64,000 bases of DNA from Ischnura elegans (lineage: Eukaryota; Arthropoda; Insecta; Odonata; Coenagrionidae), in contig NC_060259.1 of the NCBI RefSeq assembly GCF_921293095.1, forward strand, positions 4,650,001 to 4,714,000, given 5' to 3'. The notes under the pieces are model-generated. The model was not told where the DNA came from. It searched no databases and was given only the letters and a program-made list of their open reading frames with translations. Below, piece after piece: positions 1 through 10,046 of the stretch. The position numbers were made by a program, and so were the translations under genes. Positions within the stretch are counted from its first letter, which is position 1; each line of letters starts with the position of its first letter.

Positions 1-313
1 CGAGAGAGATGAAAGTGCGTCCCGTCAGATCGGTCAGGAACTCACACTCTGCTTCGCTGAATGCGTAGAGAGCGGTTGCACCCTCAGTCATAGCTTCCAG
101 GGTAGTTGAAAGTTCGGTGTGTGAAATGAATCCTTCGTTGAAGGATGTCTCATCTCGTTGTAAGGGGTCTGGGAAACGTAGCTTCTTTCCTCCAGCGATG
201 AGCTTCCCATGTTTCTTGAAACTGCCCCAAAATAAACGATTTGAATCCACGTCGACGGCTGCAAGCTCCGTCACCCCGCCTTGGCTATAAGTCACAGATA
301 CCACGATCTGCAT
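1..313 (-). CDS. Unrecognised ORF, cut by the left window edge
   Basis: An open frame begins at an ATG at 313 and stays open to base 1, giving 104 residues with no stop; an in-frame stop lies just upstream of the ATG. The protein starts MQIVVSVTYSQGG and contains FWGSFKKHG and a region with TEGATALYAF and ECEFLTDLTG. I do not recognise the family. It lies downstream of the major capsid gene on the same strand, so it may be a cargo gene of the Polinton, or a gene of a neighbouring element. The amino-acid composition is ordinary and non-repetitive, which supports real coding. The adenain-like protease expected in a Polinton is not what this looks like. Confidence 0.55.
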   Translation of the reverse strand, partial: MQIVVSVTYSQGGVTELAAVDVDSNRLFWGSFKKHGKLIAGGKKLRFPDPLQRDETSFNEGFISHTELSTTLEAMTEGATALYAFSEAECEFLTDLTGRTFISL

Positions 314-847
314 TCTGCGGCTGTTTCTTCTCAAATAATCACCTCCTCTTCCTGCTCATCGTATTTATTCGGGAACAGCACCGCTGAGCTCTGGGATGAC
401 ATTTGGCCCGCCGAACCCGCTTGAAGGTCTGATGAAACAGCTTCAGGGCTCGACAGTCGTTGAGATGAGGGATGGTGTGATGAAAGTGTGCGAGGAATTT
501 GTGTAGTGTTTGACCTAATGATTTACTAGCGGTATAGAGGCAGCAGTATTCACCGCAAATATCCGAACGAAAGCTTTGAATTTGAACGTGATTGCGAGTG
601 ACTGAGAATGACTTTAAAAAATTACTTATATTTGAAACAAAAGGAGGTAAGCCGTAGGAATCAAAATACTCTGCATAATTATTATGTAAATAGACTGCAA
701 CCTAGTGTGAACCCGGTAATTTAGATGGATCTAAATTTATTATGTAAACTCCATTTCGTGGTGATTTTGGTAACCTATCAGATGCGTTAACTCCGCGAAA
801 TATATTGAGTGGTCTTAGTAACCTCTTAATTTGAATTCCATCCATGA
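314..847. other. Gap between Polinton capsid gene and left-edge ORF
   Basis: No gene is visible here. A minus-strand AATAAA polyadenylation hexamer reads at 741-736, about 107 bases after the major capsid stop, and is the best candidate 3' end for the Polinton late transcript. The rest shows nothing recognisable. Confidence 0.4.
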
Positions 848-2137
848 CTAAAAGTTTGTGATAATGTTTCTGTTTTTATCAATTTCCACTGTTGCATCAT
901 ACTCTGAGAAAAGTAAACACGTAACCGTTCTCGATAATACGTTTTCAAATCTCGCCTCTATTCTCACCACACCTCTATCTCCTAAACTTATATAGTCCTC
1001 ATTACCCGAATCATCGGGTGTTAGATCGAAGACTAGCATAAAATAACCGTGCCCAAACATATCGTAAGTGATTTGATTACCCCGATTGTAATGCTTTATC
1101 CCACTTCCTGAGAATATTGTGTCATACGCTCGCGCCCAATACTTTTTACTTGAAAAATTGCATTGTAATCCCTCGGACGGAATTTGCACACCGTTCACAA
1201 AGAGGGAAAAATTCTCGAGCGAATAGTGAGAGAGAGCAAATGGATTCTTATTCAAACTTCCCGCATATGCTTCATTATCCACCATTGTAAAAATAATTAC
1301 ATTACGTATTCGACCCACGATCGCATTGTTAAGGCTTAAAGTTCGTCCACCAGAAGGAACAGTAAAGGTTTTCAACTCGGTACGCTTGTAGTGATATTTG
1401 GCATTGTTGTTTTCCAGGATTTTATTATGTGCAACTAAAATGGATGGGTTAATATCGAAATGTTGAACGTATAAAGTTGCGTCTAAAATTTTCAATAGTC
1501 CATCATCATTCCCTCCCATAAGATGGACAGCATGATTAGAGAGCAATAGTCTTATACCGATGTCTACTCGATCCATCATTAATTGTATCTGATTAAAAAC
1601 ATCTACGTGCAGTTTACCATACAACTCAACCTCTGCACTGTTCTTAAACCAACCCTTACGCCTTGTATAACCAGAATTTGAAGTATCTGTCAAGTTAATA
1701 TCGTCTCCCGTGTCCAACTCCCACCCCACATTTCGTAAATGTGTTTTGCTCGCATCTGTTCCATAATTTAACACATTTTCCAGGTAGCTTCTGTAATGGT
1801 AATTATCCTCTGATGGTGTGACCAACGTCCCATTGAAATAAACGTTACACTGCTCGAACAGAGTGTGCAGAATATTGTTCACTACTCCCGGTTGATTGGT
1901 AGCGGATTCATTGTAATCAGTCCCGTCTTTTTTGCAAAGTTTCACTTTAAGTCTAAGATATATACTATTCAAATCCTTATACGCATCCCCAGAGTCTTTG
2001 ATCAGGAATTCTATAACCAATCGATTATCTAGCGAAGATATGGGTTTGTAGGACACGAGTCTTTTTGCCAAGATGTTAGTTTGCACCGGCGGATTGGGCT
2101 GAAATAAATCCAACGAAGACAGCATATGCTCTGCCAT
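848..2137 (-). CDS. MCP: Polinton major capsid protein (double jelly roll)
   Basis: The 429-residue frame is intact and has the normal length for the double jelly-roll hexon-like capsid protein of Polintons and adintoviruses. It would form the pseudo-hexameric shell of an icosahedral particle. Recognisable family stretches are the N-terminal SSLDLFQ region, the FLIKDSGDAYKDLNSIYLRL strand region, the ENNNAKYHYKRTELKTF segment near residue 240 and the C-terminal end EIDKNRNIITNF. The start ATG at 2137 overlaps the stop of the preceding small gene in a TAATG junction, as expected for a compact viral gene block; an alternative in-frame ATG lies four codons later. No break is visible, in contrast with the polymerase and minor capsid genes. 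Family assignment is from recalled sequence similarity. Confidence 0.88.
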   Translation of the reverse strand: MAEHMLSSLDLFQPNPPVQTNILAKRLVSYKPISSLDNRLVIEFLIKDSGDAYKDLNSIYLRLKVKLCKKDGTDYNESATNQPGVVNNILHTLFEQCNVYFNGTLVTPSEDNYHYRSYLENVLNYGTDASKTHLRNVGWELDTGDDINLTDTSNSGYTRRKGWFKNSAEVELYGKLHVDVFNQIQLMMDRVDIGIRLLLSNHAVHLMGGNDDGLLKILDATLYVQHFDINPSILVAHNKILENNNAKYHYKRTELKTFTVPSGGRTLSLNNAIVGRIRNVIIFTMVDNEAYAGSLNKNPFALSHYSLENFSLFVNGVQIPSEGLQCNFSSKKYWARAYDTIFSGSGIKHYNRGNQITYDMFGHGYFMLVFDLTPDDSGNEDYISLGDRGVVRIEARFENVLSRTVTCLLFSEYDATVEIDKNRNIITNF

Positions 2138-2583
2138 TATCGCGAAAAAATATCTCCTCCAACAACCTTCTTTCCTCTTCGACTTCTCATCGACTGTCGC
2201 TTTTTTCTTACGCAGCCATGTTTTATTTTATTTAACCTTGGACGTTTCGCGATCCTCAACCCACCCCCAGACATGCCTTTTATCTTTTCCTCGGCCTTGC
2301 GTTTCAAGTTCTGACCTGCCTCGTTTATTCTACTGCGCAGTATCTCCTTAACCGGTTTTGTTCCAAGGTCTCCAAGAGCTGCTGCCCCAGCGCTCGCGGC
2401 CTCCTTACCAACAGTCTTAAGCCCGATAAATAGCAAAGGTTTTGCAAATCGCCACAATCCCGCGAGGAAACTCCCGATACCTCGTCCCTTTTGCACCCTA
2501 TAAGAAGCTCTATACAAGGATCCAATCTCTCCTCCCACCTGTTTTGAATAATAACTATAATATCGATCCATCACCGGCGCCAT
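2137..2583 (-). CDS. Small Polinton virion-type protein, Gly-rich N-terminus, basic C-terminus
   Basis: About 148 residues from an ATG at 2583; the frame is open further upstream to a TTG at 2616, but the ATG has a good purine context and precedes the conserved MDRYYSYY start. The protein has YYSKQVGGEIGSLYRASY, then GRGIGSFLAGLWRF, an alanine-rich KTVGKEAASAGAAALGDLG stretch, and a lysine/arginine-rich tail. Proteins of this pattern sit immediately upstream of the major capsid gene in many Polintons; the GG and GIG sites and the basic tail resemble adenovirus minor core/cement proteins that are processed by adenain. Its exact role is unknown. It starts 29 bases after the minor capsid stop and ends overlapping the major capsid start. 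Confidence 0.75.
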   Translation of the reverse strand: MAPVMDRYYSYYSKQVGGEIGSLYRASYRVQKGRGIGSFLAGLWRFAKPLLFIGLKTVGKEAASAGAAALGDLGTKPVKEILRSRINEAGQNLKRKAEEKIKGMSGGGLRIAKRPRLNKIKHGCVRKKRQSMRSRRGKKVVGGDIFSR

Positions 2584-2612
2584 CTCGTCGTAAAATGATG
2601 TACTAACGTGAA

Positions 2613-3635
2613 TCAATTCTTTTTTATAAAGTGTAGCACAACTATCGAGCTTTGCTCCCCACCATGAAAAGAAATTGCTTCACCGAGTTTATCAGCAAAA
2701 AGAATTTCAACACTCTCGATATTGTTTTTCTCGACGGGGTAGTAATAAATCGGATTGAAAGTTTGATATTCACCAATTTTGACATTTATGATGCGGATGC
2801 ATCGACTCAAAGTGTCACCCACCAACTGCGGTTTTATTATATCTGTGTAAACGTAAACATTTTTTGAGGAGGTTGCAATGCTTCTTTTTCCTTTGTCTTC
2901 TTTAGTGTTAATCTCTACCCTGGCATCATCGATGATTTCAGCTAACTCATCATCTGTCAACGTTGAATCTTTAAATGATAATCTAATAAGAACAGCCGAT
3001 AATAATGATAGGTCATTTTTTATCTTTTCCTTGCCTTTTCCACTAAAGCCTGACAAAGTTCTATTGAATAAGTTAGCAAACTAATCATACGTTCCCGGAG
3101 ACAACGAGTATTTTACTCCGCTCGCAAAAATTTGCACAGACCGTGGCAATATGCGTTCATCAACTCCAACCTGATTAATCCTTACACTCAGTTTATCAAT
3201 ATAACGCATTACTTCATTTGAAATGTACGTTTGTTCTTGTGTACTGGAGGTAATATATGGTTTTGCAAATGCCGCCGCAATACTGTCATAAGTACCAATG
3301 GGAATTGTAAAGTATGAATCTTCTAAAAGTTTCACATTTATAACTTCTTTATCCCCTCGAACTAATCCCTCTTCAGTCCGGGTTCTATTATCCTTAGAAG
3401 GCAATTCGTCTGCTACGCGAGGCGCTGGAGTTAATTTTTCGATAACAGCAGGTGTTTCTTCGGGAGCTTTTTTTACCTCAATAGAAGGAATCGAAATCTC
3501 AGCTAGACCGACATACCACTCGTTATTTTCTAAATCGATGCGATGACTTAACTTTGTACGATAATGAGCGATTGTATTTCTTGGGAAAAAATCCCTCGAG
3601 CTATCGCTGGGTAGTGTAAGATAAAATTCGTTCAT
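2613..3635 (-). pseudogene. mCP: Polinton minor capsid (penton-like) gene with one in-frame stop
   Basis: Two segments lie in one reading frame: 3635-3081 (184 residues, starting MNEFYLTLPSDSS) and 3080-2613. They are separated only by a TAG codon at 3083-3081. The first part has the typical minor-capsid N-terminus including a WYVGLAEI motif; the second has VYTDIIKPQLVGDT and a C-terminal strand series ending HFIKKN, the usual jelly-roll end of Polinton penton-like proteins. Overall length (about 339 sense codons) matches the family. The ATG at 3635 overlaps the integrase stop in an ATGA junction. A single nonsense change most simply means recent inactivation; stop readthrough is possible but there is no evidence for it. 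Confidence 0.82.
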
Positions 3636-4681
3636 ATTTTACGCACGGAAGAAGCGGAAATCCACGAGTTTAAAGACGGTGGGTATCCGTCCCACTTGAT
3701 AAAATACTCCAAATTAGGACCACTCCCCCGACGTCTCAATATTTTCTCGATCCTGTACTCCGTGTCGGGAGACACGTTAACTTTGACTAATTCTTCCGCA
3801 TAGAAACTACCCTTTATATCCTCCCCGTTCAAATCATTCAATTTATAGGTTGGTATTAGTTTCATTCGATCAATGTTTGTAACTTGAAATATTTCCTTCG
3901 TATAATTTGGTGTGTATCCTTTGGTGAATGGAAACCTCTCTTTACTAATCCTCACATAATCACCTATATTAAATTTTGCATCCGTCTTCTTTAAGCTTTT
4001 TCTCCGACTAGCAATGATAAATGCATTTTTAGCATTCACATGAGAGGGAGCGATCCCAATGCTAGAATGCGTACTATGGTTATAAGAACTAATGAGTTTT
4101 GGAAGCACATCGATATATTTGTAAGTTGCGTATTTTGTAAAATATTTATACATTTTCGTCTTGAGAGTTCGATTAAAGCGTTCCACGAGGCTAGCCTTAA
4201 TTTCTGGATTATTTGAAGTGTAAAACTTTACACCTTGATTCGAGAGAAAACTTTTAAACTTGCTGTTAACAAATTCCCCTCCCTTATCGCTCTGAATTTT
4301 CAATGGTTTGCGCTCGCGAATTATAACCTTAAATGCTTCTATAATTTCCTCTGGTCCTTTTGACTTGAGAGGACTAGCCCACGCATACCGGGAAAATATG
4401 TCTATTACGGTTAAAATGTAACAGAACCCGTTGTATTTTTTCAAACTTCTCAAATCATTTAAATCACATTGCCAACACTCATCTATATAGTTTACTTCGT
4501 AACGGTTTCTAACAAACTTTTTTCTCGCCGGCTTGTGACGCGTGTACGCTTCTTGAGATTCCAACCACTCGCGAATTGTTTTTATTGGGATTCCAGTCGC
4601 TTTATTTAATTTTTTATCTGTGGAAAAACCAGCAGGATGTGCGGGATTGTTGTACACGCTAGCTATTACGTCGTGTCCCAC
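3632..4681 (-). CDS. INT: Polinton retroviral-type integrase with chromodomain; no ATG start
   Basis: The protein has an N-terminal HTH-like/zinc-free region (YNNPAHPAGFS), an rve-fold catalytic core with D73 in QCDLNDL, D132 in QSDKGGEF and E167 in SLVERFN (34 residues between the last two), and a C-terminal chromodomain at about 307-349 (YRIEKILRRRG, FIKWDGYPPSLNSW). It catalyses insertion of the element ends. Numbering here is from a GTG at 4681; no ATG exists in this frame before the conserved region, and the upstream frame overlaps the preceding gene, so the start codon is either lost, supplied by splicing, or non-AUG. The stop overlaps the minor capsid ATG. The catalytic core looks undamaged. 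Confidence 0.88.
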   Translation of the reverse strand: MGHDVIASVYNNPAHPAGFSTDKKLNKATGIPIKTIREWLESQEAYTRHKPARKKFVRNRYEVNYIDECWQCDLNDLRSLKKYNGFCYILTVIDIFSRYAWASPLKSKGPEEIIEAFKVIIRERKPLKIQSDKGGEFVNSKFKSFLSNQGVKFYTSNNPEIKASLVERFNRTLKTKMYKYFTKYATYKYIDVLPKLISSYNHSTHSSIGIAPSHVNAKNAFIIASRRKSLKKTDAKFNIGDYVRISKERFPFTKGYTPNYTKEIFQVTNIDRMKLIPTYKLNDLNGEDIKGSFYAEELVKVNVSPDTEYRIEKILRRRGSGPNLEYFIKWDGYPPSLNSWISASSVRKI

Positions 4682-5180
4682 TCTGCCCCGAACATTTTGG
4701 TACCCTTTTTCGCTTGCTTCGCCTTGAAATTGGTCTCGGAGATGTCCATCGCTCCTTTGGAGATGTTCTTTGCTCCCTTGGAGGTGTGCTTGGCTCTCTT
4801 GGAGTTGCTATTATCCGCTTCATTTTTCTCGGTGGAGAATCGCTTTCGATTTGTTCCTTTATTCGTGCCCATGTCGAATACAACTCTGAATTTGTCCTCC
4901 TAATTTCGTCTAACCGCCTTCTCATTGCATCGCTACCCTCATCTAGTCGTGTTGGTGGTGAGTGTTTCACTATCGGAACGTGTACGGGAGATTTAAAGTC
5001 TGCCACTGAGTCGAGATATTTATCCAGTATTCTTTTATACAAATGCCACTTGTCAATAGCCTTGAGCCCTTTACTCGCTAACACAAGTTTCATTTCCTTA
5101 TCCAATTTACTCAACCTAGCCTTTGCATGACTTCGATCAAAGACTTCGGGACTCACTACGAGCATTTTCTGCAAACTCAT
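4659..5180 (-). CDS. Conserved small Polinton protein with SP-rich basic tail
   Basis: A 173-residue frame starting MSLQKMLVVSPEVFDR, an N-terminus I associate with a small Polinton protein encoded near the integrase and ATPase; function unknown. After about residue 110 it becomes rich in TPRE and TSPKER repeats and then in arginine and lysine, suggesting a nucleic-acid-binding, disordered tail. Its ATG shares an ATGA junction with the stop of the next upstream gene. A second minus-strand frame (4872-4666) is open through the same tail and ends in a tryptophan-containing KMFGAEWDTT; Polinton proteins of this sort often end near a tryptophan, so a frameshift near the C-terminus is possible but unproven. 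Confidence 0.65.
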   Translation of the reverse strand: MSLQKMLVVSPEVFDRSHAKARLSKLDKEMKLVLASKGLKAIDKWHLYKRILDKYLDSVADFKSPVHVPIVKHSPPTRLDEGSDAMRRRLDEIRRTNSELYSTWARIKEQIESDSPPRKMKRIIATPREPSTPPREQRTSPKERWTSPRPISRRSKRKRVPKCSGQSGTRRNS

Positions 5181-5503
5181 TTTCCCAGCAGGCTACCGAT
5201 CACACCGCTTAAAATCGAACCCAGTAGTAATGGCAAAAAGCCACCTTTTTGTACGAGAAGTGCTCGTTTTCTTTTTACACTCGTCCTCCGTTCAGCCAAC
5301 TTTCTCAGTGTGTTACGATGCTTGGATAATTTTCGTTTCAATCGCTTATCGATCTTATGATTTCCGTTTAGAGTATTGAGGCAACAATCGCAAATTGTTT
5401 TAATCAACTCCTTGTCCGAGCTATTCAATATGGCAGTACGTAATTTAGGCTTTGCAGATTTTAGGACGTGGAGCAAGTGTTTATTGTTCTTCAACCTTTT
5501 CAT
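5177..5503 (-). CDS. Small basic Polinton protein with hydrophobic Gly-rich C-terminus
   Basis: About 108 residues from an ATG at 5503 (MKRLKNNKHLLHVLKSAKP). The frame is open upstream to 5590 but that part overlaps the ATPase and is not conserved-looking. The body contains CDCCLNTLNGNH and a highly basic KRLKRKLSKHRNTLRKLAERR segment; the end is QKGGFLPLLLGSILSGVIG, a hydrophobic glycine-rich tail. Small proteins of exactly this layout occur in many Polintons and have been compared with adenovirus core or membrane-active proteins; the function is not established. The gene overlaps the ATPase end by about 23 bases and the next gene by 4. Confidence 0.72.
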   Translation of the reverse strand: MKRLKNNKHLLHVLKSAKPKLRTAILNSSDKELIKTICDCCLNTLNGNHKIDKRLKRKLSKHRNTLRKLAERRTSVKRKRALLVQKGGFLPLLLGSILSGVIGSLLGK

Positions 5504-6122
5504 CGCGTTGGGGCATGTAAATGACAGTAGCCCCGTCTTGGGGAAAAATTTTGGTTCTAAAGCGGAATCTGTCGTCCGTGTCCTGACCAAGATCTAGAAC
5601 CAAATAACCGAATGGTTCTTGCGTAACCTGTTTATATACCCTCTCCAATTCCCCCGATTTTTTCGGATAGACCTGCCTAGCTAAATGACCAAATTGTAAC
5701 TTATCTCTGGGATGTTTGAACGCTACAATATACTTTGAATTCAATGATATGTTTCTCGATTGCTGGCTTTGATAGAAAATATTCTGCGTGATCAAAAACA
5801 CCGAAATGTTAAAATGATGGCTACCTCTGGTGAATAACCTACAAACATCTTTGCTGTAGGCTCCCTCACTCATTAAATCATCTATAACGTACAAAGTAGG
5901 AACACCACCAAATTCTTCGAAAGGAGGTATTTCGGAGTAAAATTCAACTGGTATTCGTATGTTAGGCTCACTTCCTGGGGCACAGCACCAAACCACTTGC
6001 TCTATTGGACTATCTATCATAAAATCCAACTTTTCCAAAAACTGCGTGACAAATGTGGTTTTTCCACAACCTGACGGACCCGCGCAGATGCATGTGAAAG
6101 GATGTTTCCAGGCTAACGTCAT
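5481..6122 (-). CDS. ATP: Polinton DNA-packaging ATPase (FtsK/HerA, A32-like)
   Basis: An intact 213-residue protein from the ATG at 6122; the frame is open to 6173 but without an ATG. Residues 15-23 are the Walker A motif GPSGCGKTT, residues 77-83 the Walker B LYVIDDL, followed by a sensor-like FLITQNIFYQ and RNISLNSKYIVAFKHPRD, all typical of Polinton and nucleocytoplasmic large DNA virus genome-packaging ATPases. The enzyme would use ATP hydrolysis to load DNA into capsids. It lies 47 bases downstream of the polymerase stop and overlaps the next small gene. No damage is visible. Confidence 0.88.
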   Translation of the reverse strand: MTLAWKHPFTCICAGPSGCGKTTFVTQFLEKLDFMIDSPIEQVVWCCAPGSEPNIRIPVEFYSEIPPFEEFGGVPTLYVIDDLMSEGAYSKDVCRLFTRGSHHFNISVFLITQNIFYQSQQSRNISLNSKYIVAFKHPRDKLQFGHLARQVYPKKSGELERVYKQVTQEPFGYLVLDLGQDTDDRFRFRTKIFPQDGATVIYMPQRDEKVEEQ

Positions 6123-6169
6123 GATTAACACTGAAATTATGATTACGATGAAACTAGTTTTTATCAATT

Positions 6170-9100
6170 TCAATCATTACCAAATGCCTGATCATGTGTA
6201 CGTTTCCGTGGAATTCTGTAATGACCCCAAGCAATCGTATTCATTCCATCCTCGCAAATATATCGTTTATCATCGGATGCATTTAGTGTCACCTTATTTA
6301 TTTTAACAGTGTATAACTCGTGCATTTTGCTACGGATTACGTTCATCTTTCAAAATTGCGTCGAGTTCTCTCTTAAACAATTAATATAATCACCAAATTT
6401 TAGGCATTTTTCCTTCACAGATTTCGTTATCCCCTTTGCCTTCTTTTTTTCTTTACCCGATTCCATCTTGAATGAGTACAATTTGCTTCTTAATCCAACG
6501 AAAGCCGTCATAATGAGACCATCGCACTCGTCTTTGAACTTCCCAATGACCTTCTTGTTTTTTTCAGAATAACACGGATGTTCTTTTGGATAATTCGAGG
6601 TGTCGAATGCATCTAGGTATTCTAGCATATCTCTGTATACATCATCCGTTCTAATCTCATAAATGAAGCTGTCAGTGTCTGTGTAGGCGAGTGACAATTT
6701 ATTTTGGGCAGCATGGTACGGTAATGAAAGTCGTACATTAGAGTTTTGCTGAGATCGAGAACGCAGAAACCAATGTATATTGGCTTAACCATTTTGATGG
6801 TGGCTTTCCGCATGTGAACGGCTACTAAAGACTCGTTGAAAATTGTCCTATCCAAAAATGTCGATTTATTGATTAATTTTTGCAGTCTTTTTTCGCTTGT
6901 CACTAATTGCATATTCATCCGTTTCCTTACATTCTCCATTGTCTTGCCAAATACGGCGTTATTCATGAGTATATAAAAGTCCTTCTCAAACTCATTTTTA
7001 GCAACTTTTCGACGATCTGTATTTAGGTCAATATAGGTCTTTAACCACGAAGACTGTTTGAACTCGATAACTCTGTGCACTTTTTTGAGTATGATGCCTA
7101 ATTCTAATGCCTGTTTCAGGTTCATGTAATGAATTACATATTTACTTTTATTTTCGAGGGTGGTCAAAAGTTTTTTATGTTTACCGTTAGGTGGTGTCTT
7201 GCTTTCCGGGCAAAGAGGGAAATCTGAATGCGTGTCGTGCAGCCAATGTGGGTACTCAAGATCCACTTCGAGAATATATCCATTTTCACTGTCATCGGGA
7301 ACATTTTCCACGCTAAAATCGTCAATTTCCTCCTGTTTTAACCACCGAAATTCACCGTAAGGAAGGGGTCTGGAGAGTGCCCATCCGTAGAGATTATTCG
7401 CGTCAAGATAGGTTAAATATATCGAATCTTTACCTGGGTCATAACCTGACATGTACTTATTGTTCGATTCACAGTATCTTTTACAACACTGTGAAATTCC
7501 TCCGCGAATTCCGTTTTCGATTATGAGTATCATATCGTAATCAGTCAAAAGCTCTAATTCTATTTCAGTGTACTTAAGCATTGCATCAAATGTTAAACCT
7601 GGTGCCGTGTAATACCACGCAGGATCTAATTTGTAGGCTCCGTAGCACACGTCTCGAAAGTTCTCAAAAACATCAGCGAGAAGAGTGACGTCACTTTTCA
7701 AATAAACATCACTGTAATCACCGAGTGTTTCACATCCAAACGAAGACCATACGTTCAAAGCGTGACCATAATCTTCGTCTGACACATGCTCGTCGTTCAA
7801 TCTGTTGAAAAAATTATCCTTGTCCGGGAGCAAGGTTTCATCGAGCTTATTCAACGAATCAGTGTAATCATAGGGATAAACCCCCTTTCGTGTCACTAGT
7901 CGCGTCTTGTCACCAAAAATTTCTGTGGTATATTTAAATTCAGTCAGGTTCGAGACTAGAGAAGCAAGAGAAGCGGGCATAAATCGAAAGGTATCGACGA
8001 AACGAATTTTGAAATTATCCTCTATAGAATTGGAAAAAGTGATATATTTTTCTTCAGAATTTTGAATAATGAATATTTCCCTCTCATCATAGTCTAGCTC
8101 TCGTACAATGAAATGACCATCATACGCGGACAGGTTATGAATAAAAATAGGAAGAAATTGAGGCATCTTATACTGCACATTGCAAAAGGAATGAGCTGGA
8201 CCTCGATACTGTCCCGTCAGGTGATCGTGATCCCTAACCCTATCCTCGTTCAACTCATTCCCACAAATGTGGCACGTCGATGCGTTTTGGAAAGCGCTCT
8301 CATTTTCCTCTGTGAGTGGTGTTATAGGAATAGTATTTTTGTACAACTTGAAAACCTTTTGGGCTTCATCTTTTATACTTTCAATAAAAACACGTGCTGC
8401 ATTAGGCCCTCGATACAATACTGGCTCTTCGCATCCGTTTGGAGTGATCATGATATAACAAAAGCTGAATGGTTCATGCTTCTGTATGATGTTAGTGAAC
8501 GAAGTACTAGAGGACGGTTCGCATGTGTTTACATTTTTCAGTAGACATTCAAAATCGGCATATATCACGTAAGGTACACGGAAAGAATGATTAATGCGGG
8601 TAAATTTTAATAATTTATTGTCCTCGTCTGGTAGCACTATTTTACTTGGAGTTCCCGTTCCTCTACATAATTCTTTATGAGCCTCGAGCTTTGATTCATC
8701 ATGATAGTGAATAAGACATCGTTTGCAAATAAAGATTTTGTGTTGGTATTTTGTTATTTGGGAGCGCACGAGTCTTTCAAAATTCTTTATCCAGCAATAG
8801 TGAGCAGTTGTTTCGTTGGCAATGTAGAGGAGGTCGCGATGATCCTCAAGCTCATAATCTACAATTTTTATAGGATACACATTGTTTTTATCATCTAGTC
8901 CAAACACATTAATTGAAATGTTATTGAAGCGCTCGAATTTGGGGATATCCTTCAGATCTACCGGGTAATCGACACATTCCCAATGGTAACTTTCATGAAA
9001 TATATTAGTATTATACTTTGAAACTCTCTGGGGGTCTTTATCGATATTTTTTGCCCATATCGCATACTTGAAACAAAACTGGTCTTCATTTTCCACGTTT

Positions 9101-9825
9101 ATAACTGCTTTGGTATTTTTTATCTTTCGTGGCAAATCTATATACGTTGAACCTCGAAGGGGGGTGTATTTGTTAATGCGGAGCTCTAAACCTACAACTT
9201 CACCCAAAGTCCATCCTGACCCTTTTGCTTGAAACTCGGACTTTTCTTTTAAAAGTTTAGAAAATCTCTCGTTCACAATCTCATTTAACTGATCAACAAG
9301 TAGGACTCGTTGATTACTAGTCTTAAATGAGGTATCTAGCACCTCGTGTTCTCCTTTTCGAAATTTGCAAATCAATACAAGGTTGAACTTTATACTTCTG
9401 TTCGTCCTTATTTGCTCTCTAATTTTCTCAATCAATAGATTTTTTATTCCATCGAGAAAAGTTACAACGTCCTGAGCATCCCCCTCGGGAGTTATCCAAA
9501 ATGTTTTTAGCCTGGATCTAATTGCCGATTCGATTTCATTGAACCCTCTCCCTATTTGCTCGTTAATTTTCATCCGGTGTGCGTTGGTATTCTCATGAGG
9601 CATAGCCTCATCAATCCTGTAGAAGATTTCACAGTAAGAGCAAAATTTTATACCATTTGCTTTATCTAATGCATCTTTCATTTCATGATATGTTTCCATG
9701 TCATCAATGCTTTCGTTTTCAAAAGCTACTTTTCTGTAAATGCACGCTAAAGCCTGTTCAAGCTCTTCTTTAGTTCTATATGTATTGTTTTTAAAGTTAA
9801 AAATGATGTCTCTAATGGATGTCAT
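6170..9825 (-). pseudogene. PolB: Protein-primed family B DNA polymerase, broken by a frameshift and a stop
   Basis: The first frame (9825-6622) covers 1067 residues: N-terminal C2H2-like finger (about 62-83), a second CxxC...HxxxxC finger (367-387), exonuclease motifs YADFEC (422), NLSAYDGHF (564) and YLKSDVTLLAD (708), an endonuclease VII-like CxxC/HDHLTGQYRGPAH insert (518-553), palm motif A DANNLYGWAL (808) and motif B region NNAVFGKTMENVR (955). After the LPK at about 6703 the frame shifts; motif C YTDTDS is in another frame (6697-6350), which is stopped by TGA at 6352-6350. The same frame then continues to 6170 with the conserved DDKRYI and AWGHY end. Such polymerases replicate linear DNA with a terminal protein. 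Two independent breaks show loss of function. Confidence 0.92.
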
Positions 9826-9841
9826 GATTAATGTGAGAAAT

Positions 9842-10046
9842 CTGAAAAAATTGAGAAAAGTTTATCTCATTCTTCGTCTTGGATCAAATATGGGATCATA
9901 AAAACGTTCGATTCTAACCTCGTAACGCGTACCATCTACTTAAAATCTCAATTTAAATAAAATGTTAGTTTATTCTGCGATAATAATTTCCTCAAGGTGG
10001 TATTTTAAGTTGAGAACTTGGAATATGGCTAAAAAGTTGGACTTAC
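9842..10046 (-). other. Predicted intron in the PolB 5' leader
   Basis: On the minus strand a strong donor (TTG|GTAAGT, GT at 10046-10045) is followed 205 bases later by a polypyrimidine tract and CAG at 9844-9842. The acceptor sits 16 bases before the polymerase ATG at 9825. No ORF crosses it. Splicing is predicted from sites only. Confidence 0.55.
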
